Part shown: positions 1-7,897 of the stretch, piece after piece
Numbering within the stretch: position 1 is the first letter of the stretch
Layout of the letters: each line of letters starts with the position of its first letter
Assembly (NCBI RefSeq): GCF_000671395.1
Contig: NZ_AQQY01000002.1
Coordinates: 1-64,000 of the forward strand
DNA length: 64,000 nucleotides
DNA from: Actibacterium atlanticum
Lineage (GTDB): Bacteria > Pseudomonadota > Alphaproteobacteria > Rhodobacterales > Rhodobacteraceae
Reading direction: 5' to 3'
Translations under genes and position numbers: made by a program
Notes under the pieces: generated by a model
Database searches by the model: none
What the model was told of the DNA's origin: nothing
Seen by the model: only the letters and a program-made list of their open reading frames with translations

Positions 1-51
1 GAAGGCGGCCGCACCGTCGGTTCGGGCGTCGTCTCGAAAATCATCGACTAA
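1..51 (+). CDS. tuf: Elongation factor Tu, 3' end only
   Basis: The first 16 codons read as the C-terminal tail of EF-Tu (EGGRTVGSGVVSKIID) followed by a TAA stop. This glycine-rich ending is characteristic of the last beta-strand of EF-Tu, which delivers aminoacyl-tRNA to the ribosome. The gene begins outside the window. Its position just before rpsJ is the usual str-to-S10 junction. The assignment rests on a short tail, but the tail is highly diagnostic. Confidence 0.9.
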   Translation, partial: EGGRTVGSGVVSKIID

Positions 52-70
52 GCCAGTCGATTAAAGAAAA

Positions 71-110
71 CCCTCTGGGTTCGAAGAGGGCCGCCGGAAT
101 GAGCCGGCGG
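71..110 (+). promoter_or_regulatory. Two tandem hairpins between tuf and rpsJ
   Basis: CCCTCT (71-76) pairs with AGAGGG (85-90). Immediately after, CCGCCGG (91-97) pairs with CCGGCGG (104-110). Neither stem is followed by a clear T-run, so this looks more like a structured leader or attenuator of the S10 block than a finished terminator. It lies 38 bases before the rpsJ start codon. A regulatory role is inferred. Confidence 0.5.
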
Positions 111-148
111 TCCTCCTATCAACTCCAAGCCGCGAAAGGCTAACGACA

Positions 149-457
149 ATGCAGTCGCAAAACATTCGCATTCGGCTCAAGGCATTCGATTACCGTGTTC
201 TGGACGCCAGCACACAGGAAATCGTAAACACCGCCAAGCGCACCGGCGCTCAGGTCCGTGGCCCGATTCCCCTGCCGAACAAGATCGAAAAATTCACCGT
301 TCTGCGTGGCCCCCACGTAGATAAGAAGTCGCGCGATCAGTGGGAAATCCGTACCCACAAGCGTCTTCTGGACATTGTTGACCCGACCCCGCAGACCGTG
401 GACGCGCTGATGAAGCTCGACCTGGCTGCTGGCGTTGACGTCCAGATTTCGGTTTAA
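149..457 (+). CDS. rpsJ: 30S ribosomal protein S10
   Basis: The 102-residue product matches S10 over its whole length, with the conserved segments [14 protein letters not shown] near the N-terminus, GPIPLP in the loop that enters the 30S head, and [12 protein letters not shown]10 belongs to the small-subunit head and also joins NusB in transcription antitermination. It is the first gene of the S10 block and is followed 14 bases later by rplC. The ATG at 149 is the only sensible start. Confidence 0.98.
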   Translation: MQSQNIRIRLKAFDYRVLDASTQEIVNTAKRTGAQVRGPIPLPNKIEKFTVLRGPHVDKKSRDQWEIRTHKRLLDIVDPTPQTVDALMKLDLAAGVDVQISV

Positions 458-471
458 GGAGGGCATAACAG

Positions 472-1200
472 ATGCGCTCTGGTGTAATCGCAAAGAAAGT
501 CGGCATGACCCGGCTTTTCATGGAAGACGGCAAGCAGATTCCTGTGACCGTTCTTCAACTGGACAACCTGCAAGTGGTCGCACAGCGCACCGTTGAAACC
601 GATGGGTATACCGCGGTTCAGCTGGGTGCTGGTTCGGCCAAGGCAAAACGCACTTCGGCTGCGATGCGTGGTCACTTCGCGAAAGCGAGCGTGGCGCCCA
701 AGCGCAAGGTTGCTGAATTCCGCGTTGCCCCCGAAAACCTGATCGAAGTGGGTGCTGAAATCTCGGCTGACCACTATCTCGAAGGTCAGTACGTTGACGT
801 TTCGGGCACCTCGATCGGTAAAGGCTTTGCCGGTGCAATGAAACGCCACAACTTTGGTGGCCTGCGCGCCACGCACGGTGTTTCGATCTCGCACCGTTCG
901 CACGGTTCGACCGGTCAGTGTCAGGACCCGGGCCGCGTGTTCAAAGGCAAGAAGATGGCCGGTCACATGGGTGCTGCCCGTGTTACCACCCAGAACCTGC
1001 AAGTGGTGAAAACCGATGCCGATCGTGGCCTGGTGTTCATCAAAGGCGCCGTTCCGGGGTCGAAAGGTGGCTGGGTCACCATCAAGGATGCGGTCAAGAA
1101 AGCCGCGCCTGACGGTCTGGCCTTCCCCGCTGCCATCAAAGCAGCCGCAACCGAAGCTGAAGCTGTAGAAGCTCCTGCTGAAGAAGGAGGCGAAGCATGA
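472..1200 (+). CDS. rplC: 50S ribosomal protein L3
   Basis: The 242-residue product begins [16 protein letters not shown], typical of L3, which nucleates early 50S assembly near the peptidyl-transferase centre. The central [20 protein letters not shown] segment contains the glutamine that PrmB methylates in characterised homologues. The last 25 or so residues are an Ala/Glu-rich tail, longer than in E. coli L3 but common in alphaproteobacteria. GGAGG sits just upstream of the ATG. Its last bases overlap the rplD start (ATGA), which suggests translational coupling. Confidence 0.98.
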   Translation: MRSGVIAKKVGMTRLFMEDGKQIPVTVLQLDNLQVVAQRTVETDGYTAVQLGAGSAKAKRTSAAMRGHFAKASVAPKRKVAEFRVAPENLIEVGAEISADHYLEGQYVDVSGTSIGKGFAGAMKRHNFGGLRATHGVSISHRSHGSTGQCQDPGRVFKGKKMAGHMGAARVTTQNLQVVKTDADRGLVFIKGAVPGSKGGWVTIKDAVKKAAPDGLAFPAAIKAAATEAEAVEAPAEEGGEA

Positions 1201-1814
1201 AACTTGATGTGATCAAGCTGGACGGCGGCAAAGCCGGTTCCGTGGAACTGTCCGAAGACCTGTTCGGTCTGGAGCCCCGTGCTGACATCCTGCACCGCGT
1301 GGTTCGCTGGCAGCGCAACAAAGCGCAGCAGGGCACCCACAAGGTGAAAACCCGGTCGGAAACCTCGTACTCCACCAAGAAGATCTATCGCCAAAAAGGC
1401 ACCGGCGGCGCTCGCCACGGTGACCGCAACGCGCCGATCTTCCGCAAAGGTGGTATCTACAAAGGCCCGACCCCACGCAGCCACGCCCACGACCTGCCGA
1501 AGAAATTCCGCAAGCTGGGTCTGAAGCACGCTCTGTCCGCCAAGGCGAAAGCCGGTGAACTGGTCGTGATCGAAGCTGCTGAAACCGAAGGCAAGACCGC
1601 CGCTCTGGCCAAACAGGTCAAAGACCTGGGCTGGAAGCGTGCGCTGGTGATCGACGGTGCTGACGTGAACGAAGGTTTCGCGAAGGCTGCTGGCAACATC
1701 ACCGGTCTGGATATCCTGCCTTCGATGGGTGCGAACGTGTATGACATCCTGAAACGTGACACCCTGGTGATCACCAAAGCAGGTGTCGAAGCTCTGGAGG
1801 CTCGCCTGAAATGA
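1197..1814 (+). CDS. rplD: 50S ribosomal protein L4
   Basis: The 205-residue product carries the L4 core around residues 38-95 ([21 protein letters not shown], then [20 protein letters not shown]), the extended loop that lines the exit tunnel. In enterics L4 also represses its own operon through an S10 leader, but I see no recognisable copy of that leader here. It overlaps rplC by four bases and rplW by four bases, so the three are almost certainly co-translated. Confidence 0.98.
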   Translation: MKLDVIKLDGGKAGSVELSEDLFGLEPRADILHRVVRWQRNKAQQGTHKVKTRSETSYSTKKIYRQKGTGGARHGDRNAPIFRKGGIYKGPTPRSHAHDLPKKFRKLGLKHALSAKAKAGELVVIEAAETEGKTAALAKQVKDLGWKRALVIDGADVNEGFAKAAGNITGLDILPSMGANVYDILKRDTLVITKAGVEALEARLK

Positions 1815-2107
1815 CCGCAAAAGCTGAACACTACGACGTGATCCGCAAGCCGATCATCACCGAGAAAGCAACCATGGCGTCCGAAAACGGCGCAGTTGTG
1901 TTCGAAGTGGCAATCGACGCCAACAAACCCCAGATCAAAGAGGCCGTAGAGACCCTCTTTGGTGTTAAGGTCAAAGCGGTAAACACCACCATCACCAAGG
2001 GTAAAACCAAACGGTTCCGCGGCATGGCTGGTAAGCGCAAAGACGTCAAAAAGGCCTATGTTACCCTGGAAGAGGGCAACACCATCGACGTGACCACCGG
2101 TCTGTAA
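1811..2107 (+). CDS. rplW: 50S ribosomal protein L23
   Basis: The 98-residue product has the L23 signature [13 protein letters not shown] at the N-terminus and [15 protein letters not shown] in the loop that contacts 23S rRNA. L23 lies at the tunnel exit and is the docking site for trigger factor and the signal recognition particle. Normally rplB follows directly. Here the block ends with a strong terminator 25 bases after the stop codon, and rplB is about 2.1 kb away. Confidence 0.98.
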   Translation: MTAKAEHYDVIRKPIITEKATMASENGAVVFEVAIDANKPQIKEAVETLFGVKVKAVNTTITKGKTKRFRGMAGKRKDVKKAYVTLEEGNTIDVTTGL

Positions 2108-2132
2108 AAGTCGAACGCCTTTTGAAAGTTAG

Positions 2133-2162
2133 AAAGCCCCCGCCGAAAGGTGGGGGCTTTTT
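2133..2162 (+). terminator. Intrinsic terminator after rplW
   Basis: AAAGCCCCC (2133-2141) pairs with GGGGGCTTT (2152-2160), and the T-run continues to 2162. It follows the rplW stop closely, so the S10 block ends here and does not read on into rplB. Confidence 0.9.
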
Positions 2163-2246
2163 CTATATAGAAAGCAGCTTGAGTAGATTTGCCTGGTGTG
2201 AGGTACTGTGAAGCGAAGAGGCTGTTACTAGCTAACGGAAGCCGCC

Positions 2247-2738
2247 GTGACCGAAGTATTTGAAAAATTTGCTCGAAAGTGGTGCCACCCAGACCATCCG
2301 CCTCAACGCGTGGTGCAAGCAGACGTTGAGCGCCAGGAGTATTCTTTGGGTGTGAGCTTACCAGCAGACTATAAGTCTGCACTAACGCAGGTTGGATGCC
2401 TTTCTCCAACGCTCGCATTGATAACAGCTTTGGTCGACAGACGAAGGTCTCTGGCGGACTTGTCTGAACTGTACTCACCTGACGGCGTAATGGAACAGTC
2501 CGAGGGATGGAAAGAAGCTGGTCTGCCTGAAACGCTGATATGTATCGCGGGCGACAGCAACGGAAACCAATTTTGTTTTGATCGACGAAGAGTGGGGTCT
2601 CACGGCGTCGTGTCAGGGAGTGTGTACCTCTGGGATCATGAAACCGGTGAAATATCTGAGATAGCCAAGTCTTTCACGCGCTGGGTGTCCAAGTATGTCG
2701 GCATTTGGAGCGTCGGGAGAAATTGGAAAGACGTTTAG
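2247..2738 (+). CDS. SMI1/KNR4-family protein, immunity-like
   Basis: The 163-residue product shows the SMI1/KNR4 (SUKH) pattern: an early LPADYKSALTQVG segment, a central PETLICIAGDSNGNQFCFD strand pair, and VYLWDHETGEISEIAKSF with a closing W. In bacteria this family usually supplies immunity proteins for polymorphic or contact-dependent toxins. No toxin gene is nearby, so this would be an orphan immunity gene. The start is a GTG at 2247 with a weak ribosome binding site, and the gene looks AT-richer than the ribosomal genes around it. The family assignment is fairly firm; the immunity role is inferred. Confidence 0.75.
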   Translation: MTEVFEKFARKWCHPDHPPQRVVQADVERQEYSLGVSLPADYKSALTQVGCLSPTLALITALVDRRRSLADLSELYSPDGVMEQSEGWKEAGLPETLICIAGDSNGNQFCFDRRRVGSHGVVSGSVYLWDHETGEISEIAKSFTRWVSKYVGIWSVGRNWKDV

Positions 2739-2760
2739 GGCGGAATCAAGGCCGCAGGCC

Positions 2761-2899
2761 GCCGCGCATCGACGACGCGCCCCGACGCGGCGGCGATTTT
2801 GATTTGTAGCGATACGATTGAAGGGTCTTAAAGGCGTGGCGGGATAAACTGCCCCGCACATCTGGTAGATCGCCACCGCGCGCGTCGTCGATGCGCGGC
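2761..2899. repeat. 139-bp element bounded by a perfect 20-bp inverted repeat
   Basis: GCCGCGCATCGACGACGCGC at 2761-2780 is the exact reverse complement of 2880-2899. The arms continue inward imperfectly: GCGGCGGCGAT follows a 6-base insertion on the left, and ATCGCCACCGC precedes the right arm, giving about 30 paired bases. The element fills the gap between the convergent SMI1-like and TetR genes. It could be a miniature inverted-repeat element or a large convergent terminator. I found no second copy in the window. Confidence 0.6.
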
Positions 2900-2908
2900 T
2901 TCGTGTAA

Positions 2909-3505
2909 TCAGCGCGTAAGGGTTTTCAGCGCGCGGATTGCCCGTTGGTTGCGGCGGGTGATCTCGGCGTCGTTGGGGTGGGGCAGGGCGCCGATGACGC
3001 GGCGGATTTGGAGGTCTCCGATCAGCACGCCAAGGTATAGCTCCACCGCCGCCTGAACGTCCGAGGTGGGGATTTCACCGGATGCGATCGCGCGTTCCAG
3101 CAACGCCCCAAGGCGGGGTGCGATCACGCCCCGGCCCGAGGCGGCAAGCTCGGCCCCCAGCTCTCCGCTGGCGTCCGCCGCGGCGGCGCGGTTCAGAGCG
3201 ACGGCTTTGTCGCCCAGCAGGATACCCAGCAAAACCGGGCCGAACTGATCCAGTACCTCCAGTGCGCTCCCTTCCGTCTCAAGCGCTTGCTCCAAAAGGG
3301 TGCGGGCTTGCTCGGCGTTGCGTGAGACCAGTGCTCGGATCAGGCCGACCTTATCGCCGTACCAGTTATAGAGCGTCTCGTTCGAGCATTTCGCGCGTTT
3401 GGCAATGCTGAGCATCGAGGTGGAACCATAGCCTTTCTCGGCCAGCAGCTCATAGGTGGCCTGTTCTATGCGGTCTTCGCGGTCCTGGCGGAGGGTCTTT
3501 GTCAT
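2909..3505 (-). CDS. TetR-family transcriptional regulator
   Basis: The 198-residue product has a TetR-type N-terminal helix-turn-helix (about residues 10-55: RIEQATYELLAEKGYGSTSMLSIA, with CSNETLYNWYGDK as recognition helix) and a helical ligand/dimer domain behind it. It is divergent from a small membrane-protein gene at 3601. The shared 95-base intergenic region carries two matching 18-bp palindromes. The simplest reading is a local repressor of the membrane protein and of itself. The ligand cannot be told from sequence. Confidence 0.88.
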   Translation of the reverse strand: MTKTLRQDREDRIEQATYELLAEKGYGSTSMLSIAKRAKCSNETLYNWYGDKVGLIRALVSRNAEQARTLLEQALETEGSALEVLDQFGPVLLGILLGDKAVALNRAAAADASGELGAELAASGRGVIAPRLGALLERAIASGEIPTSDVQAAVELYLGVLIGDLQIRRVIGALPHPNDAEITRRNQRAIRALKTLTR

Positions 3506-3525
3506 CGTGGCCTTTTAAGTTTTGC

Positions 3526-3582
3526 TTGACGCAAACCGTACACATCAATACGGATGGGTGCAACAGTACACATGTGTACGGT
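3526..3582 (+). promoter_or_regulatory. Promoter with two TetR-type operators
   Basis: CCGTACACATCAATACGG (3536-3553) and CAGTACACATGTGTACGG (3564-3581) share the core GTACACAT...TACGG. The second contains the perfect palindrome GTACACATGTGTAC (3566-3579). Their centres are 28 bp apart. TTGACG at 3526-3531 is a plausible -35 box, with TACGGA (3549-3554) 17 bp downstream, so the first operator would cover spacer and -10. Binding by the adjacent TetR protein is inferred. Confidence 0.65.
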
Positions 3583-3600
3583 CTAGTGAAGGAACCGAAA

Positions 3601-3981
3601 ATGACCCCCATCAAACACCCCATCAGCGTTGCGGCCTTGTCTGCTTTGATTGTTTTGCAACTGATCATGCTCAGCGCACTTTACGCGGGCATCAAACCCC
3701 ACCCGCCCGTCGCGACCCCGTTGTTTGGGATCGCGCCCTTCATCGGGGCCAGCGTGGCAACGGCGCTGGGGGCTATGCTGTTGACGCCACAGACACGGGC
3801 AGGAAAGGGGCTGGCGGTGCTGGCGGCGTTGATGGCCGCTGCCTCCTTTGGGCCGCAAAAGTACTTTGTGCCCGAGTTCCCATTGATCTGGCCTGCGGTG
3901 ATCTGTGGTCAAGTCGCAATCATCTCGACCATCGTCGCGACATTCAGCCCAGCCAGCGAAGAGATTACGGCCCCGGCATAA
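3601..3981 (+). CDS. Small integral membrane protein, TetR-linked
   Basis: The 126-residue product has four hydrophobic segments, at about residues 8-28, 42-60, 68-82 and 93-115, and no recognisable catalytic motif. The ATG at 3601 follows AAGGA at a good distance; the open frame runs further upstream, but that part covers the operators. The gene is divergent from the TetR gene and probably its target. Size and topology would suit a DoxX-like or small transporter-like protein, but I do not recognise the family. Confidence 0.7.
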   Translation: MTPIKHPISVAALSALIVLQLIMLSALYAGIKPHPPVATPLFGIAPFIGASVATALGAMLLTPQTRAGKGLAVLAALMAAASFGPQKYFVPEFPLIWPAVICGQVAIISTIVATFSPASEEITAPA

Positions 3982-4100
3982 CCATGTAGCCGGTGCCTGA
4001 TGGGCCTTGTTTTTAATAGTGAACCTATAGACACGGCCCATGATTCCCCCTATACCCCGCCCATCGCGTGGCCTCGGATTCGTTCCGGGGCCCGTTGATT

Positions 4101-4190
4101 TTGGAAATTGGGACCTTTGGGGCCCTATACATCGGCCACCTTCGGGGGGCTAACATAGGCGGGGAACCGCCCTGCGGGTCACCCCCGCAG
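4101..4190 (+). promoter_or_regulatory. Promoter and two-hairpin leader of the rplB block
   Basis: TTGGAA (4101-4106), an 18-base spacer and CTATAC (4125-4130) form a plausible sigma-70 promoter. Two tandem hairpins follow in the leader: GGCGG (4158-4162) with CCGCC (4167-4171), and CTGCGGG (4172-4178) with CCCGCAG (4184-4190). The second ends 23 bases before the rplB ATG. A separate promoter is expected because the previous ribosomal block is terminated at 2162. Confidence 0.55.
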
Positions 4191-4213
4191 TTGCTAAACG
4201 GAAGACAGAAAGC

Positions 4214-5056
4214 ATGGCACTCAAGTCGTATAAGCCGACGACGCCGGGCCAGCGTGGGCTGGTGCTGATCGACCGTTCGGAGCTTTGGAAAGGGCGTCCG
4301 GTTAAATCTCTCACTGAGGGTTTGACCAAAAAGGGCGGCCGGAACAACACCGGACGGATTACGCAACGCCGCCGCGGCGGTGGCGCGAAGCGTCTCTATC
4401 GTATCGTGGATTTCAAGCGCAACAAATTCGACGTTGCAGCCACGGTCGAACGTATCGAATATGACCCCAACCGTACTGCGTTCATCGCCCTCGTGAAATA
4501 CGAAGACGGCGAGCAGGCCTATATCCTGGCCCCGCAGCGTTTGGGCGTTGGCGACACTGTGATCGCCTCGGCCAAGGCCGACATCAAACCGGGTAACGCA
4601 ATGCCGTTCTCGGGCATGCCGATCGGTACCATCATCCACAACATCGAACTGAAACCGGGCAAAGGCGGCCAGATCGCTCGTGCTGCTGGTACTTATGCTC
4701 AGTTCGTTGGTCGTGATGGTGGCTACGCTCAGATCCGCCTGTCCTCGGGCGAGCTGCGCATGGTGCGTCAGGAATGCATGGCCACCGTTGGTGCCGTGTC
4801 GAACCCCGACAACAGCAACCAGAACATGGGTAAAGCCGGTCGTAACCGTCACAAAGGTATCCGCCCCTCGGTGCGTGGTGTCGTGATGAACCCGATCGAT
4901 CACCCCCATGGTGGTGGTGAGGGTCGGACCTCGGGTGGTCGTCACCCGGTTACCCCCTGGGGTAAGCCGACCAAGGGTGCCCGCACCCGTAACAAGAACA
5001 AGGCGTCGCAGAAGCTTATCATCCGCTCGCGTCACGCCAAGAAGAAGGGCCGTTAA
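4214..5056 (+). CDS. rplB: 50S ribosomal protein L2
   Basis: The 280-residue product is full-length L2, needed for subunit association and peptidyl transfer. Clear landmarks are [14 protein letters not shown] at the start, [22 protein letters not shown], and [20 protein letters not shown] near the C-terminus, which includes the histidine region at the peptidyl-transferase centre. It is first in its transcription block, with rpsS 3 bases downstream. In most bacteria it would directly follow rplW. Confidence 0.98.
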   Translation: MALKSYKPTTPGQRGLVLIDRSELWKGRPVKSLTEGLTKKGGRNNTGRITQRRRGGGAKRLYRIVDFKRNKFDVAATVERIEYDPNRTAFIALVKYEDGEQAYILAPQRLGVGDTVIASAKADIKPGNAMPFSGMPIGTIIHNIELKPGKGGQIARAAGTYAQFVGRDGGYAQIRLSSGELRMVRQECMATVGAVSNPDNSNQNMGKAGRNRHKGIRPSVRGVVMNPIDHPHGGGEGRTSGGRHPVTPWGKPTKGARTRNKNKASQKLIIRSRHAKKKGR

Positions 5057-5059
5057 CAC

Positions 5060-5338
5060 ATGGCACGTTCTGTTTGGAAAGGCCCCTTTGTCGATTCCTA
5101 CGTTCTCAAGAAAGCTGAGAAGGCACGGGAATCCGGGCGCAATGAAGTCATCAAAATCTGGTCGCGTCGTTCGACCATCCTGCCGCAATTCGTGGGTCTG
5201 ACTTTTGGCGTTTACAACGGCCAGAAGCACATCCCGGTCAACGTGTCGGAAGACATGATCGGCCAGAAGTTCGGTGAATATTCGCCAACGCGTACCTACT
5301 ATGGTCACGCTGCGGATAAAAAAGCGAAGAAGAGGTAA
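5060..5338 (+). CDS. rpsS: 30S ribosomal protein S19
   Basis: The 92-residue product matches S19 ([60 protein letters not shown]). S19 lies in the 30S head and contacts S13 and the tRNAs. It sits 3 bases after rplB and 6 bases before rplV, a spacing that points to one transcript. Confidence 0.98.
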   Translation: MARSVWKGPFVDSYVLKKAEKARESGRNEVIKIWSRRSTILPQFVGLTFGVYNGQKHIPVNVSEDMIGQKFGEYSPTRTYYGHAADKKAKKR

Positions 5339-5344
5339 CTGGTC

Positions 5345-5725
5345 ATGGGTAAGGATAAGAACCCCCGTCGCGTGGCCGAGAACGAAGCAATGGCGAAAAC
5401 TCGCATGCTCCGTACCTCGCCGCAAAAACTGAACCTGGTTGCACAGATGATCCGTGGCAAGAAGGTTGAACAGGCACTGTCTGATCTGACCTTCTCGAAA
5501 AAGCGTATCGCTGTGGATGTGAAGAAATGTCTTCAGTCGGCTATTGCCAACGCTGAAAACAACCACAACCTGGACGTCGATGAACTGATCGTCGCTGAAG
5601 CTTGGGTTGGCAAGAACCTGACCATGAAACGCGGTCGTCCGCGCGCCCGTGGTCGTTTCGGCAAGATCCTGAAACCGTTCGCGGAAATCACCATCAAGGT
5701 GCGTCAAGTTGAGGAGCAAGCCTAA
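5345..5725 (+). CDS. rplV: 50S ribosomal protein L22
   Basis: The 126-residue product carries the L22 core [20 protein letters not shown] and the tunnel-lining hairpin ending in [14 protein letters not shown], where macrolide-resistance changes occur in other bacteria. The N-terminal 15 residues ([15 protein letters not shown]) are a basic extension typical of alphaproteobacterial L22. Its stop overlaps the rpsC start by one base (TAATG). Confidence 0.97.
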   Translation: MGKDKNPRRVAENEAMAKTRMLRTSPQKLNLVAQMIRGKKVEQALSDLTFSKKRIAVDVKKCLQSAIANAENNHNLDVDELIVAEAWVGKNLTMKRGRPRARGRFGKILKPFAEITIKVRQVEEQA

Positions 5726-6432
5726 TGGGACATAAGGTAAACCCGATCGGCATGCGTCTTCAGGTCAACCGCACCTGGGACAGCCGTTGGTACGCAGATA
5801 CCAAGGATTACGGTGATCTTCTGCTGGAAGACATCGCGATCCGCGACTTCATCAAGACCGAGTGCAAACAGGCCGGTGTGTCGCGCGTCATCATTGAGCG
5901 CCCGCACAAGAAATGCCGCGTCACCGTGCACACTGCACGTCCTGGCGTGATCATCGGCAAAAAAGGCGCCGATATCGAAGGTCTGCGCAAGAAGCTGGCG
6001 AACATCACCGACAGCGAGTTGCACCTGAACATCGTCGAAGTACGCAAGCCCGAGCTGGACGCTCAGCTGGTTGCTGAATCGATTGCTCAGCAGCTTGAGC
6101 GTCGTGTTTCGTTCCGTCGCGCGATGAAGCGTGCGGTTCAGAACGCCATGCGTATGGGTGCCGAAGGTATCCGCGTGAACGTTGCTGGTCGTCTGGGTGG
6201 CGCTGAAATCGCACGTACCGAATGGTACCGCGAAGGTCGCGTGCCCCTGCACACACTGCGTGCTGACATCGACTATTCCCACGAGGAGGCAATGACTCCT
6301 TACGGGATTATCGGCATCAAAGTCTGGATCTTCAAAGGTGAAATCATGGAGCACGATCCCGCTGCTCGTGATCGTCGCCAGCAAGCTCTCCAGGAAGGTC
6401 CCGCGCCCCGTGGCGCTGGCGGCCGTCGCTAA
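5725..6432 (+). CDS. rpsC: 30S ribosomal protein S3
   Basis: The 235-residue product begins [13 protein letters not shown] and has a KH domain around residues 40-110 ([20 protein letters not shown] contains the GXXG loop), followed by the S3 C-terminal domain ([21 protein letters not shown]). S3 helps form the mRNA entry site and its helicase activity. The C-terminus ends in a short Gly/Arg tail. It overlaps rplV by one base and precedes rplP by 12. Confidence 0.98.
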   Translation: MGHKVNPIGMRLQVNRTWDSRWYADTKDYGDLLLEDIAIRDFIKTECKQAGVSRVIIERPHKKCRVTVHTARPGVIIGKKGADIEGLRKKLANITDSELHLNIVEVRKPELDAQLVAESIAQQLERRVSFRRAMKRAVQNAMRMGAEGIRVNVAGRLGGAEIARTEWYREGRVPLHTLRADIDYSHEEAMTPYGIIGIKVWIFKGEIMEHDPAARDRRQQALQEGPAPRGAGGRR

Positions 6433-6444
6433 GGAGTGAAGTGA

Positions 6445-6858
6445 ATGCTGCAACCAAAGCGCACAAAATTCCGCAAAATGCACAAGGGCCGTATCCACGG
6501 TCTGGCAAAAGGCGGTTCTGACCTAAACTTCGGTACCTTTGGTCTGAAGGCAACCACGCCCGAGCGCGTAACCGCCCGCCAGATCGAAGCCGCCCGTCGT
6601 GCCATGACGCGTCACATGAAACGTCAGGGCCGTGTGTGGATCCGTATCTTCCCCGACACCCCCGTAACTTCGAAACCTACCGAAGTTCGTATGGGTAAAG
6701 GTAAAGGTTCGGTCGACTTCTGGGCATGTAAGGTAAAGCCGGGTCGCGTGATGTTCGAAATCGACGGTGTCGATGAAGAAACCGCCCGCGAAGCCCTGCG
6801 CCTGGCCGCGATGAAACTGCCGGTGAAATGCCGCGTGGTGGTTCGCGAAGACTGGTAA
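6445..6858 (+). CDS. rplP: 50S ribosomal protein L16
   Basis: The 137-residue product is L16, starting [16 protein letters not shown] and containing [26 protein letters not shown], the conserved arginine-rich segment near the A site that is hydroxylated in some bacteria. In most genomes rpmC comes next. Here a terminator follows within 26 bases and rpmC is about 2.3 kb downstream. Confidence 0.98.
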   Translation: MLQPKRTKFRKMHKGRIHGLAKGGSDLNFGTFGLKATTPERVTARQIEAARRAMTRHMKRQGRVWIRIFPDTPVTSKPTEVRMGKGKGSVDFWACKVKPGRVMFEIDGVDEETAREALRLAAMKLPVKCRVVVREDW

Positions 6859-6883
6859 GCCAAGCCTAAAGCTGAAAGAATTG

Positions 6884-6910
6884 ACCCCGCCGGGACACCG
6901 GCGGGGGTTT
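6884..6910 (+). terminator. Intrinsic terminator after rplP
   Basis: CCCCGCCGG (6885-6893) pairs perfectly with CCGGCGGGG (6898-6906) around the loop GACA, followed by a short T stretch. It closes the rplB-rplP block. Confidence 0.85.
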
Positions 6911-6950
6911 CATTGTTTAGGGCCTCTGAAGCGGCCTGCCTTCCAGACTA

Positions 6951-7199
6951 TCATCGCTTCTTATTTGATTGGGATAAGACTGAGCCAGCAAGCTTTCGAG
7001 TATTGCTTCCATACCCTTTCCCGGTCACCACCTTGGAGGCTTTGGTTTCCATTCTTTTACCAGTTTGCTTCCCGGTTCTCGATTGCGCAAGTGCCGATCC
7101 GGCGAGGCTTTTGGCCGTGGCTGAAGCCCGCGGGTTTCGAAGTGTCTTGGATGCGCGGGAAGCAATCTTTTTCGAGGTTTGTTTGGTGTTCTTTGCCAT
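6951..7199 (-). CDS. Small Lys/Ser/Ala-rich basic protein
   Basis: The 82-residue product (from MAKNTKQTSKK) is strongly basic, built of Lys, Ser, Ala, Thr and Arg, with two similar copies of a KSLAGSALAQS / RKLAGSVLSQS motif near residues 31-42 and 68-79. The ATG at 7199 is chosen because AAGGA lies 9 bases upstream; the frame could extend only to a TTG six bases earlier. The composition suggests nucleic-acid binding. I recall similar short proteins near mobile elements but cannot name a family. It is opposite in strand to the ribosomal genes. Confidence 0.65.
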   Translation of the reverse strand: MAKNTKQTSKKIASRASKTLRNPRASATAKSLAGSALAQSRTGKQTGKRMETKASKVVTGKGYGSNTRKLAGSVLSQSNKKR

Positions 7200-7277
7200 T
7201 TTCAACTGTCCTTCTGTTTATCGCTCAACCCTAGGTGGGCGCGGGTTGCGCAATTTCAAGAACAAAGGGTAAACAAA

Positions 7278-7385
7278 TTATATCGATGCCTTGGCTCCCG
7301 TTTACTGCTGTCACCAGTAGGCTTGCCTACCTGTGCTGTAATTAGAGTGCCCCTGCTGGTATACAGCGGGGGCACTTTCATTTTG
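7278..7385 (+). ncRNA. Candidate small structured RNA
   Basis: A possible -10 box, TTATAT (7278-7283), follows TTCAAG at 17-base spacing. It is followed by TACTG (7303-7307) pairing with CAGTA (7315-7319), an adjacent AGG/CCT mini-stem, and a strong terminator-like hairpin: AGTGCCCC (7346-7353) with GGGGCACT (7369-7376), extended by GCTG/CAGC and followed by TTTCATTTT. A terminator directly before a start codon (7397), with no gene ahead of it on this strand, suggests a short independent transcript. The -35 box is weak, so this is a candidate only. Confidence 0.35.
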
Positions 7386-7396
7386 GCAGGTCTTCC

Positions 7397-7894
7397 ATGA
7401 ACGACGATGCGCAAAGTTCAGCCACTGCACCCCACGCAGCGCATGAACACCCGTGGAAAATCTCGGATGTTGTGATCTTTCCGCTGTTGGCGCTTGGCCT
7501 TGTTGCGGAATGGCTTTGGCCGACCACGCTTTACGTTTGGCGCCCTGTCGGGCTGGTGGTTGGGTTGGGGCTGTTTGTCTTTGGTTTCTGGTTGATCAAC
7601 CGCGCGAAACGGGAGCTGGATAACGCTGAGCAGCCCTCTCTTCCGGGCGAAGAAACCACGCAGCTGATCACAACCGGCCCCTTTGCGCGGTCGCGCAACC
7701 CCAACTATCTTGGCGCTGCTATTGCTGGAATGGGTGGGGCCTTGGCGGTGGATTCAGGCTGGCTGATCACGACGACGTTGCTTTCATGCCTTGTGCTGGA
7801 CTTCTGGATGATCCGCCCAGAAGAACGTTACCTCGCCCAGAAGTTTCCAGATGGCTACACGGCCTATCGCGAACGAACCCGCCGATGGTTCTAG
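7397..7894 (+). CDS. Isoprenylcysteine/phospholipid methyltransferase-family membrane protein
   Basis: The 165-residue product has several membrane segments (about residues 26-45, 50-72, 110-135) and the ICMT/PEMT-type C-terminal motifs: TGPFARSRNPNYLG around residue 92 and RPEERYLAQKFPDGYTAYRERTRRW at the end, where the SAM-binding H/N-P and E-E residues of this fold lie. It probably methylates a lipid or prenyl substrate in the inner membrane, using S-adenosylmethionine. It starts immediately after the terminator-like hairpin at 7346-7376. Its substrate cannot be inferred. Confidence 0.75.
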   Translation: MNDDAQSSATAPHAAHEHPWKISDVVIFPLLALGLVAEWLWPTTLYVWRPVGLVVGLGLFVFGFWLINRAKRELDNAEQPSLPGEETTQLITTGPFARSRNPNYLGAAIAGMGGALAVDSGWLITTTLLSCLVLDFWMIRPEERYLAQKFPDGYTAYRERTRRWF

Positions 7895-7897
7895 CCT

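Noticed and set aside
963-1820. 285-codon minus-strand frame over rplC and rplD
   Set aside because: Mirror frame of confirmed genes with no family resemblance.
4025-5719. 564-codon open frame on the minus strand across rplB-rpsS-rplV
   Set aside because: It lies antisense to three certain ribosomal genes. Its composition (many His, Thr, Asp) is what reverse-strand reading of GC-biased coding sequence gives, and there is no start signal.
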